A DNA stretch of 11,430 nucleotides. Source: Bacteroidota bacterium (GTDB lineage Bacteria; Bacteroidota; Bacteroidia; B-17B0; Aurantibacillaceae). This document shows, in pieces, positions 1-6,662 of this stretch. The stretch covers positions 1-11,430 of the forward strand of contig JANYGR010000312.1 of NCBI GenBank assembly GCA_025359355.1, read 5' to 3'. The translations under genes were made by a program, and so were the position numbers. A model generated the notes under the pieces. The model ran no database searches and was not told the DNA's origin. It saw only the letters and a program-made list of their open reading frames with translations. How positions within the stretch are numbered: the stretch's first letter is position 1; the number at the start of each line of letters is the position of its first letter.

Positions 1-102
1 AGTAACGAAACTACTAAATTTAAACCAAATAACCGCAATGATCGCTCATTTTCATCAGTAATATTGCGCATTACTCAAATGTCTTACTGTGAGTCTATGA
101 AA

Positions 103-822
103 TTAACGTTCTGAATGAAATTTGCTTTTTCTGGTTGTAAAACCATAACGTCTTTTCCCAAATTTGAATGGTTTTTTATCCGCAAACTGTCCCACTGTAT
201 ATGTTATTCCCAAGGAATGCTGTAAATAATTGGAGCCTGTTTTGATAAAGGGCGACTTTATGCCAAATTTAGCTAAGGATTGAAGGTTTAGCCCAAAGCC
301 TTCATAAATTAAAAAATCAAAACCCAAACCAATATTGGCGGTAGCAACATTATTGTAAGGGCTGATGTTTCGGTATGTATAGCCAATGCCTATTGATGCA
401 TAGGGGCTGAACCATTCTTTAATGTTAATGATATTATTTAGGTGATACTTTCCTTGAATATCGACACTCATAAAAAGATGAGACGCATCATTTGTAATGC
501 CATTAATGGTTTTACCAGTTTTATAATTATTATAAACCAAACAAAACTCCGCACTCCAGCCATGTTCCAACAATTTATCAATGGCTAATTTAGTGGGGTA
601 AGGCGGTATATTCCAAGATTTTGAAGCGTTAAATAAATCTTTAAAAGGTTTTCCATCATCATCTACCACATTCCCGCCTAATTGTATAGTCCAAGGCGTG
701 TGCGATAAATAATACCCAATAGTGGTTTTTTTTGATTTTGAAGAAGTGGGCGTCGTTTGAGAAAACCCTTTAATAAAGCAGCATAAAATAACAAGCAATA
801 GAAATGATTTAGGGCTTAGCAT
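103..822 (-). CDS. Small outer-membrane beta-barrel protein, paralogue 2
   Basis: This is a 239-residue exported protein, probably an outer-membrane beta-barrel; its ligand and role are unknown. Residues 1-22 form a hydrophobic signal peptide ending in FSQ. After a short Ser/Thr/Lys linker the body (about 42-210) alternates hydrophobic and polar residues as in amphipathic strands. It carries GGNVVDDDGKPF (49-60), SWNIPPYPT, GYTYR, TANIGLG and a closing segment at 184-208 containing SPFIKTG and NYLQHSLGITY. The closing segment matches the last strands of the OmpA-N-terminal-like barrels common in Flavobacteria (family knowledge), but no OmpA peptidoglycan-binding domain follows. Instead residues 211-239 form a basic tail with 10 Lys/Arg. 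It is clearly homologous to the gene 32 bases upstream, so the two are probably a tandem duplication and co-transcribed. No Shine-Dalgarno is seen before the ATG. Confidence 0.75.
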   Translation of the reverse strand: MLSPKSFLLLVILCCFIKGFSQTTPTSSKSKKTTIGYYLSHTPWTIQLGGNVVDDDGKPFKDLFNASKSWNIPPYPTKLAIDKLLEHGWSAEFCLVYNNYKTGKTINGITNDASHLFMSVDIQGKYHLNNIINIKEWFSPYASIGIGYTYRNISPYNNVATANIGLGFDFLIYEGFGLNLQSLAKFGIKSPFIKTGSNYLQHSLGITYTVGQFADKKPFKFGKRRYGFTTRKSKFHSER

Positions 823-854
823 CCGGCAAAATTAAGGCTTCACTGAATTATAAC

Positions 855-1565
855 CTATTGTCCTGTGGACTTACGTCTTTTAAAAAACTTGTATCTTGCT
901 CCACCACCCGACTTTTTCCCAACGGTATTGAATCTATAGATAATACTTAAGGAGTGTTGTAAATAATTAGCTCCCGTTTTTATAAAAGGAGAATTAAGTC
1001 CGAATTTAGCTTGCGTTTGAACATTAATGCCTAACATATCATCATAAACCCATACATCTGCTCCAAAACCAACATTTGCAGTCATCACATTTTTATAATT
1101 AATTGCATCGCGATATGTATAACCATAACCATGGATTAAATAAACATCAAACCAAGTTTTTTCTTTAAAAAATTCATTGAAATTAAATTTACCTGACAAA
1201 TCAAAACTCAGGTAATTCCCCGTATTCGTTCTAATATCACCATTAATGTTTTTACCTGTTTTAATTCTGTTATAATTAAATGCAAATTCCGTACTCCATC
1301 CATACATCAACGTCTTCTCAATGGTGGCACGAGTTGGATAAGGCTGTATGTTCCATGATTTTTTTGCATCAAATAAACTTTGAAAAGGTTTGCCGTCATC
1401 ATCAATCACATTCCCTCCTAAACCCACAATCCATGGTGTTGGCTTTAGGTTTATAGCAGCAGTATTCAAAAATTTCTTTAAAGAAAACTTCCTGTTTTGA
1501 GCTATGGCTTTTGGCGCCGATAAAATGCTTAATATAACTAATAATAGTATAATTGTTTTTTTCAT
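855..1565 (-). CDS. Small outer-membrane beta-barrel protein, paralogue 1
   Basis: This is a 236-residue exported protein, probably an outer-membrane beta-barrel of unknown function. The signal peptide is textbook: MKK, a leucine/isoleucine-rich core, and AIAQ at about 20-23. The body (about 43-212) shares with its downstream neighbour GGNVIDDDGKPF (50-61), SWNIQPYPT, GYTYR, TANVGFG and the closing segment at 186-210 (SPFIKTG, then NYLQHSLSIIY). The pattern of WFDVY, a Gly/Tyr-rich strand, TAN-G-G and a final YLQHSL strand is that of flavobacterial OmpA-like N-terminal barrels. The barrel is followed not by an OmpA domain but by a 24-residue tail (213-236) with 8 Lys/Arg and no acidic residue. 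The start is backed by a purine-rich AAGGAAAG a few bases upstream (1571-1578, complement), unlike most genes here. It is the first gene of the barrel pair and lies 133 bases after the TPR gene. Confidence 0.77.
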   Translation of the reverse strand: MKKTIILLLVILSILSAPKAIAQNRKFSLKKFLNTAAINLKPTPWIVGLGGNVIDDDGKPFQSLFDAKKSWNIQPYPTRATIEKTLMYGWSTEFAFNYNRIKTGKNINGDIRTNTGNYLSFDLSGKFNFNEFFKEKTWFDVYLIHGYGYTYRDAINYKNVMTANVGFGADVWVYDDMLGINVQTQAKFGLNSPFIKTGANYLQHSLSIIYRFNTVGKKSGGGARYKFFKRRKSTGQ

Positions 1566-1698
1566 ATAAACTTTCCTTTATTAAAATAGGTTTATAAAAC
1601 TAATCCTTTTATTTGTAATATGCAAATACTTGATTTTAAGTAATTTAATATGCTGATTGGATTTTGCTGATTTTGATAAGGATATCTAAGATGGCTGA
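1566..1698. other. AT-rich spacer between operon end and barrel pair
   Basis: This 133-base gap separates the stop of the TPR gene from the first barrel gene. It contains a weak, all-AT imperfect hairpin (AAATACTT at 1624-1631 with AAGTAATTT at 1638-1646, one bulge), too unstable to call a terminator. It also has spaced copies of GCTGATT. I found no convincing Bacteroidota promoter (TTG, about 20 bases, TAnnTTTG) on the minus strand. The sequence therefore does not settle whether the barrel pair has its own promoter or is read through from the operon. Confidence 0.5.
1571..1578 (-). promoter_or_regulatory. Probable ribosome binding site of the barrel gene at 1565
   Basis: On the minus strand AAGGAAAG lies five bases before the ATG at 1565-1563. 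It is the only start in the window with a recognisable purine-rich Shine-Dalgarno-like stretch; the others have A/T-rich leaders. It supports this ATG as the true start. Confidence 0.4.
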
Positions 1699-1700
1699 TT
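1652..1700. repeat. Three GCTGATT direct repeats
   Basis: GCTGATT occurs at 1652-1658, 1666-1672 and 1694-1700, so the copies start 14 and 28 bases apart. The first two extend to TGCTGATT. The last copy runs into the stop codon of the TPR gene. The regular phasing could mark a protein-binding site or be chance in AT-rich DNA. Confidence 0.35.
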
Positions 1701-2751
1701 ATTTACAATGTTCATTCAATAAATTCTGAGCGTCGTCGTCGTACTCTTGCGTATAACCCAGCTCTATTGCTTTTTTCAGATTATAACAAGCATCTGATTT
1801 TTTTCCATCCTTTAAATAAATAAGAGCTAAGTTTTTATAGGCATATGAATTTTTACTGTCTATTAGTAACGATTTTTTCACATCCTGATAGGCTCCTTTT
1901 ATATCTCCTAGATTTAATTTAGCAAATCCTCTATTGCTATATGCATAAGGAAACTCTGGTCTTAAACTAATTGCTTTATTAAACATTTGAATAGCTCCAT
2001 TATAATCTTTTTGTTCTAGTTTAATAAAATAACCAAGATTATTATATCCAACCCAGCGCTCGTTGGTGTCTAATTGCATTGCTTGCTCTATGTCTTTAAT
2101 TGCATTAACCGTATCTTTAGATTCTGCATAAGCAATCCCTCTATCAAAAAAAGATGCGTAATCAAGGGGGTCGAGTATAATGGCTGTAGAAAAATATTTA
2201 AGCGCACTATCCCAGTTTTTTTTCATTTGATAATTATGCCCAATATATTTATTTGCTTTTTTGCTTTGTGGATTATCTTCTAAAACTGTGAATAAAACTT
2301 TAATTGCTTCGTCGTATTTTTTTAATTTACTTAATGCCTCCGCTTTTTTATCTTTTAACTCAGCATCGTTCGGTTTTATCTCAAGACCTTTGTCGGCCCA
2401 ATCAATTGATTTTTGATATTGATTTGATCTCAGATAAGCGCTCGATTTAACTTGGTAGGTTTTTACATATTCAGGTTTTATTTTTATGGCTTCGTCAAAG
2501 TCTGCTTGCGCACTCTTATAACTTTGCAGCATTAATCGGCAAGCACCTCTGTTTATATAAGTATCTGCTATTTTATAACTATTAGACGCTTCTGATTTAT
2601 ATTCCAACGCTTTACTGAAATTTTTTATCGCATTAATAAAATCATTTTGTTGATAGGAATAATATGCGTCGCTATTAAATTTAGAAAAATTTGTTTGCGG
2701 AAAAACGTTTGTGCGAATACATAAAATGAATATGGCAAGTAAAGTCTTCAT
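1699..2751 (-). CDS. Exported TPR-repeat protein
   Basis: This 350-residue protein consists almost wholly of tetratricopeptide repeats after a signal peptide (residues 1-19, ending VFPQ). About nine 34-residue TPRs run from about 25 to 335, each with the usual pattern such as YINRGACRLMLQSYKSAQADF, FFDRGIAYAESKDTVNAIKDI and AYSNRGFAKLNLGDIKGAYQD, and with Pro near the repeat ends (IKPEY, IKPND, LRPEF). The C-terminus (DACYNLKKAIELGY, then NEHCK) is the typical ending of Bacteroidota TPR proteins. TPRs bind other proteins, so it is probably a periplasmic adaptor; the partner is not deducible. Its ATG lies 25 bases after the stop of the DUF3857 gene upstream, with no terminator between, making it the likely last gene of the four-gene operon. 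No Shine-Dalgarno is visible. Confidence 0.88.
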   Translation of the reverse strand: MKTLLAIFILCIRTNVFPQTNFSKFNSDAYYSYQQNDFINAIKNFSKALEYKSEASNSYKIADTYINRGACRLMLQSYKSAQADFDEAIKIKPEYVKTYQVKSSAYLRSNQYQKSIDWADKGLEIKPNDAELKDKKAEALSKLKKYDEAIKVLFTVLEDNPQSKKANKYIGHNYQMKKNWDSALKYFSTAIILDPLDYASFFDRGIAYAESKDTVNAIKDIEQAMQLDTNERWVGYNNLGYFIKLEQKDYNGAIQMFNKAISLRPEFPYAYSNRGFAKLNLGDIKGAYQDVKKSLLIDSKNSYAYKNLALIYLKDGKKSDACYNLKKAIELGYTQEYDDDAQNLLNEHCK

Positions 2752-2776
2752 AAAAAGGGTTTAAATAAACTTAATT

Positions 2777-4747
2777 TTATTTTTTTTCAAATACTAATGT
2801 TTTTTTATTGAAGTCGGCCGCCGCATTAATCACACTTTTAAATCCATCAAAATTAATTAAAGGATATTTTGTAACGCGGTAATCTTCGTATGCCGTAATA
2901 ATTATTTTATTTCCTTCGATTTTATATTCACTTAAAAACTGTGCGGCATCCTTACCATCAATGACACACTTTTTATCGATTTTTATTTCATCTGCATTGG
3001 TTATTTTGTAGTTATCAGGAATTGTGATTTCGAGTATACGTTTTAATGAATGCGTAAAATAAATATCACCATCTGATACACGTTTTTTATCCTGATATAA
3101 TTCGGATTGCGCCCCAATTAATTCTCCAACCTTAAATATAAACTTATCGCCTGCACTTTCAATGACATCAGGTAACTCTTGAGTATATGCAAATTGAAAG
3201 GGTTTTACCAAAATAGATTCTTTGTCGATATTAGATACAACCGTATTCTTAGTTAAATCTGGCTTAGCAATAGTATAGTAGCTTTTATTAACTTCTTTTT
3301 TCTGTTCATCATTTAATAGGCCATATACGGGCTGAATATAATAAGCCGAATATCCCATCAAACTCTGCACAACATCTAACGTAGCAATTAACGTATTAGG
3401 GTTTATAGTTGCTTTAACTGATAGATTATGGTATGATTTTAAATAATCATTTGAGGGAATTTGTTTTATTTTAGACGATGGTGCACCAATATCTCCAACT
3501 GTAATTTCTTTAATAAACAGTCCTTCGTTAGCTGTATTGTTTGGATTTGGATAATCTAAACGACTTGATATTTCTGTAGGTGAAGTGTATTTGTTTATTC
3601 CTGGAAAATAAAACAAGATATCATTTAAGAAAGAATAACTTGGGTGTTTTCCATCAAATTTTGTTTTAATTCTATCGGACGTTAAAACTAATTCGAAAGG
3701 AATATTAAACGCTTTAAATGCAGCAATATAAATACGAATAGCGTTTGTTTCACTTAATCGCTTGTCATCCATGCTTTTATTAAAAGGAATGTCGTTATTA
3801 TCATTGCTTATATTGTATTCTAATTTTAATAAATTTTCTAGTGCCAAAATTTTTTCTTCATTTGTCCCTAATTTGGCAATTTTATTTTTGTCTAAAAGTT
3901 TGTCTACCAATTTTTGTTCGTTTTTTTCCATAACAAATAAATTATTGTAATACCCTTTAGCGATGGTTTCCCATGTATAAAATTTAGCGCTGCTTTTATC
4001 TGTATTATAGGCCAATTGAACCGAAAAGCTAAATTTATTTGCGTCTGCACTTGCGTATTCTTCTTCTTCTACCTCAGGCAAATTCAACTGTTGCATTCGA
4101 AGTATATTTTTAGTCGTATCAGTGGCATCTTTTACAAATTGAGATAATCCATTATAGGATTTAGTTTCGTAAATTAAATTTAATGGACTTAAGACACTAA
4201 AATTATATTCCTTAATTGGTAAATTGTTTTGAATTTTATAAAAAGCATAAGGATAAAACACGTGTTTGTTTGTAAAGTAATATTCTACATCGCAACCTAC
4301 ATCAACACCATCTATAGAAAAAATAGTGTAAGGTCCATTATCTTCAAGGTTATCAAAGCGTTTTACATTATCCGTATTAAATGGGATGATCTTATTATCG
4401 GGCGTGATGCAACGCGCTTTTAAGTCTATTTCTTCATTTACTTGATTCGTAGAAATATATACTTTATTAATTCGTTCAATTCCTTTTTGAGAATTAACAT
4501 GATAAATGCGGTGTTTTGTTTCATAAACAACAGCTTGTCCATCCTTATCATAAGCTGTTTCCACTACCGTTGATTCCTTTACCAACATAAGTTCCGATTG
4601 TTTTTCGGCATCATTTGGCTTATAAACCGTAGGCTGTTTTTCCCATGCAAATGTTTTGTAAAAATAATTTTGCGCCAATGATGTTGATGCATTCATTAGG
4701 ACTATAGCGGCTGCTATGCATTTTAGACTAGAAGTAACCTTTACCAT
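2777..4747 (-). CDS. DUF3857 protein with degenerate transglutaminase-like domain
   Basis: This is a 656-residue exported protein. A signal peptide (about 1-26, ending SLAQ) is followed by a DUF3857-type beta-rich region (about 60-215), a transglutaminase-like helical segment (about 285-395) and a C-terminal beta-rich region. It resembles its upstream neighbour in architecture, but the catalytic core is altered. Where the active relative has GDCKD, this protein has LSETN (331-335), which places Glu333 at the nucleophile position, counting back from the shared N-[IL]-P turn (348-350). The His position reads ND (375-376) and the Asp position lies in YTSPT (387-391). The fold is probably kept but the triad lost, so it is likely a pseudoenzyme or binding partner. 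Its ATG shares one base with the upstream stop (TAATG), implying coupled translation and matched amounts. Substrate and process are unknown; action in the periplasm is inferred. Confidence 0.85.
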   Translation of the reverse strand: MVKVTSSLKCIAAAIVLMNASTSLAQNYFYKTFAWEKQPTVYKPNDAEKQSELMLVKESTVVETAYDKDGQAVVYETKHRIYHVNSQKGIERINKVYISTNQVNEEIDLKARCITPDNKIIPFNTDNVKRFDNLEDNGPYTIFSIDGVDVGCDVEYYFTNKHVFYPYAFYKIQNNLPIKEYNFSVLSPLNLIYETKSYNGLSQFVKDATDTTKNILRMQQLNLPEVEEEEYASADANKFSFSVQLAYNTDKSSAKFYTWETIAKGYYNNLFVMEKNEQKLVDKLLDKNKIAKLGTNEEKILALENLLKLEYNISNDNNDIPFNKSMDDKRLSETNAIRIYIAAFKAFNIPFELVLTSDRIKTKFDGKHPSYSFLNDILFYFPGINKYTSPTEISSRLDYPNPNNTANEGLFIKEITVGDIGAPSSKIKQIPSNDYLKSYHNLSVKATINPNTLIATLDVVQSLMGYSAYYIQPVYGLLNDEQKKEVNKSYYTIAKPDLTKNTVVSNIDKESILVKPFQFAYTQELPDVIESAGDKFIFKVGELIGAQSELYQDKKRVSDGDIYFTHSLKRILEITIPDNYKITNADEIKIDKKCVIDGKDAAQFLSEYKIEGNKIIITAYEDYRVTKYPLINFDGFKSVINAAADFNKKTLVFEKK

Positions 4748-4749
4748 TA
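4745..4749 (-). other. TAATG stop/start overlap
   Basis: On the minus strand the TAA of the 637-residue gene (4749-4747) shares its last A with the ATG of the 656-residue gene (4747-4745). Such one-base overlaps usually mean termination-reinitiation by the same ribosome. No separate ribosome binding site is apparent. Confidence 0.85.
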
Positions 4750-6660
4750 TAGTTTATTTAAAGAAATTGACTTATTACTATTTTTATTTTTTTCATTTAA
4801 AAATTCATTCCACGCTTCGAATTGAGTAGTAGAAATGTCTTTATTTTTTAACTTGATGCTACTTTTAAATACAACATTATTCTGTAGGTTGGTATATGAG
4901 GTTGTATATTCAAAATTGCTTTTTTTATAATTTACATTTTCAGGGATGTATTTAATTGTGTGTGTTTTATCTACTAACAGATTAACAATCAATTTTTTTT
5001 CAAATGCAAAATTAAATTCGAAGCCGGCTGTTCTGTCTTTAGTAGTATACTCTGCCATATAATTTTTATCAAAATTCAGGTTGACAAATAATTCTGTTTT
5101 CGTTTCAGTAATATAGTTAGGAATTTTAAATACATAATATATTTCAACAGGCTTATCCCTCCCATTTTCTAATACAATAAATGTGTCTAATTTAAACTTA
5201 TTATTTCCTTTTTGACAATAAGAGCTAACATAATCAAACTGTTCTTTGTACGATTTACCGGTGATGCGCCCTTGCATACTTACTTTATAATAACCGTCTA
5301 GCTTTAAAATACCTTTACCAACCAACGTAGTGTTGTCTAGTTTTATGCTCACACTATCACTCAAATAATTTTTTGTATGCGGGATATGCGGTACCATTTT
5401 CACTTGATATTCAGATTCTGAAATTCCAATAATTGCTTCTTTACCTTGTATAAAAGATGTGTGTATTCCTAAATCTTGATGCCTGCCTGTTGCGTCCAAA
5501 AATAAACAGGTGTCTTTTGTGATATAAGCCGCGATCATGTGATTGGCCGCCATTGGTGCCGGCACTTCACTAAATTGATATGGAATATCTCGTGTGCCAA
5601 TCCATGTTAAGTATATTGGAAGATTAGCTGCTTTGCCCATAGAATTCAATATACTTGCCATGTCTTTACAATCTCCAAAACGACGCTTACAAATAATATC
5701 TGCTTCACGAGGCACATATCCATCAAGACCATCTTCGTAAGCAATATAAGCGATTTTATCTTGTACCCAATAATAGATCGTTTTTACTTTTTCAATGTCT
5801 GATTTGCAATTAGCAACTAAACTATCTGTTATATGTTTCAATTGAGGAGAAGGCGACTTGTTTAAATTTTTTACTAAATCTGAATACCATTTATATAAAT
5901 TGTTTACACTTCCAACCAATGGAATTGTTTTATTATCTTTTTGGTACTCTTTGATATTAAATAAATAATAACTGGCTAACGCCTTAAAATTAGGGCTATT
6001 CTCTTCTGATTTAAATGCAGGTATAGAGTCAATTATCCATGTATAGGTGTTTTCGTTTTTAGAGGGTTTTTCGTTTTTAGTGATTTTTAAACCTTCAGTA
6101 TTAAAGTCTTTAATATTTATTACAACTGAATTTGGGCACTTTAAAATACAAGTAGCTTTTATTACTGGGTAATACTCAGTAATATAAAATGATCCGAAAA
6201 AACGGGGCTCTATGTATATTTCATCGTATTCTAATTCTATGATAGCACCTGGCTTAGAACTTGGATAAGTAACCGTTATTTTTTTTGAGCCATCGTAAAA
6301 TGTTCCATCAGAATTTGAATCACCTACTTTAATGTCATCCACTATTACTTTGGTGTATTTGTTTCCGTTTGGAACGTAGTTAATGGCCTTAACGTTTTTT
6401 ACCTCAACAAAAGTGCTCGTGTATATTCCTCTTGTGTTAAAATTTTTACCGCTTTCGTTAAGTATTATAAACTGTTCTTTAACGTGCTTATTAATTTGCA
6501 AACCATTTTTGTCGTTCGTAATCTCTATGTTTTCTTGTTTTAAAGTATAAACAATAGGCTGCGAAGGGTACAGTTTGTTAAGCAATTCTACATTGTTTAC
6601 CTGTGCTTTACTAATTAAAGAAACACACAAAAGCAAGAAGGAGAATTTAGTGTAGTGCAT
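4747..6660 (-). CDS. DUF3857/transglutaminase-like cysteine enzyme
   Basis: This is a 637-residue exported protein with an intact transglutaminase-like active site. A short signal peptide (1-20, ending SKAQ) precedes a DUF3857 region (about 50-215), a transglutaminase core (about 280-395) and a C-terminal beta-rich region that may correspond to DUF3858 (about 430-560). The core carries IYYWVQDKIAY, a Cys nucleophile in GDCKD (Cys331), His374 in ANHMIAAY and Asp389 in FLDATG, the order and spacing expected of the Cys-His-Asp triad. Family members may act as proteases, amidases or cross-linking enzymes; the substrate cannot be read from the sequence. It is joined by TAATG overlaps both to the large repeat protein before it and to its degenerate relative after it. 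Action in the periplasm on envelope or surface proteins is an inference. Confidence 0.92.
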   Translation of the reverse strand: MHYTKFSFLLLCVSLISKAQVNNVELLNKLYPSQPIVYTLKQENIEITNDKNGLQINKHVKEQFIILNESGKNFNTRGIYTSTFVEVKNVKAINYVPNGNKYTKVIVDDIKVGDSNSDGTFYDGSKKITVTYPSSKPGAIIELEYDEIYIEPRFFGSFYITEYYPVIKATCILKCPNSVVINIKDFNTEGLKITKNEKPSKNENTYTWIIDSIPAFKSEENSPNFKALASYYLFNIKEYQKDNKTIPLVGSVNNLYKWYSDLVKNLNKSPSPQLKHITDSLVANCKSDIEKVKTIYYWVQDKIAYIAYEDGLDGYVPREADIICKRRFGDCKDMASILNSMGKAANLPIYLTWIGTRDIPYQFSEVPAPMAANHMIAAYITKDTCLFLDATGRHQDLGIHTSFIQGKEAIIGISESEYQVKMVPHIPHTKNYLSDSVSIKLDNTTLVGKGILKLDGYYKVSMQGRITGKSYKEQFDYVSSYCQKGNNKFKLDTFIVLENGRDKPVEIYYVFKIPNYITETKTELFVNLNFDKNYMAEYTTKDRTAGFEFNFAFEKKLIVNLLVDKTHTIKYIPENVNYKKSNFEYTTSYTNLQNNVVFKSSIKLKNKDISTTQFEAWNEFLNEKNKNSNKSISLNKL

Positions 6661-6662
6661 TA
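6658..6662 (-). other. TAATG stop/start overlap
   Basis: The TAA ending the 1095-residue repeat protein (6662-6660) overlaps by one base the ATG of the transglutaminase-like gene (6660-6658). It has the same form as the junction at 4745-4749. The leader reads AAAAAATAATG with no Shine-Dalgarno, so translation of the enzyme probably depends on translation of the repeat protein. Confidence 0.85.

Noticed and set aside
73..94. ACTCA/TGAGT inverted repeat after the last barrel gene as a terminator
   Set aside because: The stem has only five base pairs with a long loop and no T-run follows on the minus strand.
1731..1742. CGTCGTCGTCGT simple repeat
   Set aside because: It simply encodes the Asp run (YDDDAQ) near the C-terminus of the TPR protein; too short to be a meaningful microsatellite.
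2074..2283. Plus-strand frame opposite the TPR gene
   Set aside because: It is an antisense shadow of clear TPR coding sequence; its Phe/Ile/Cys-rich translation is typical of the complement of such genes.
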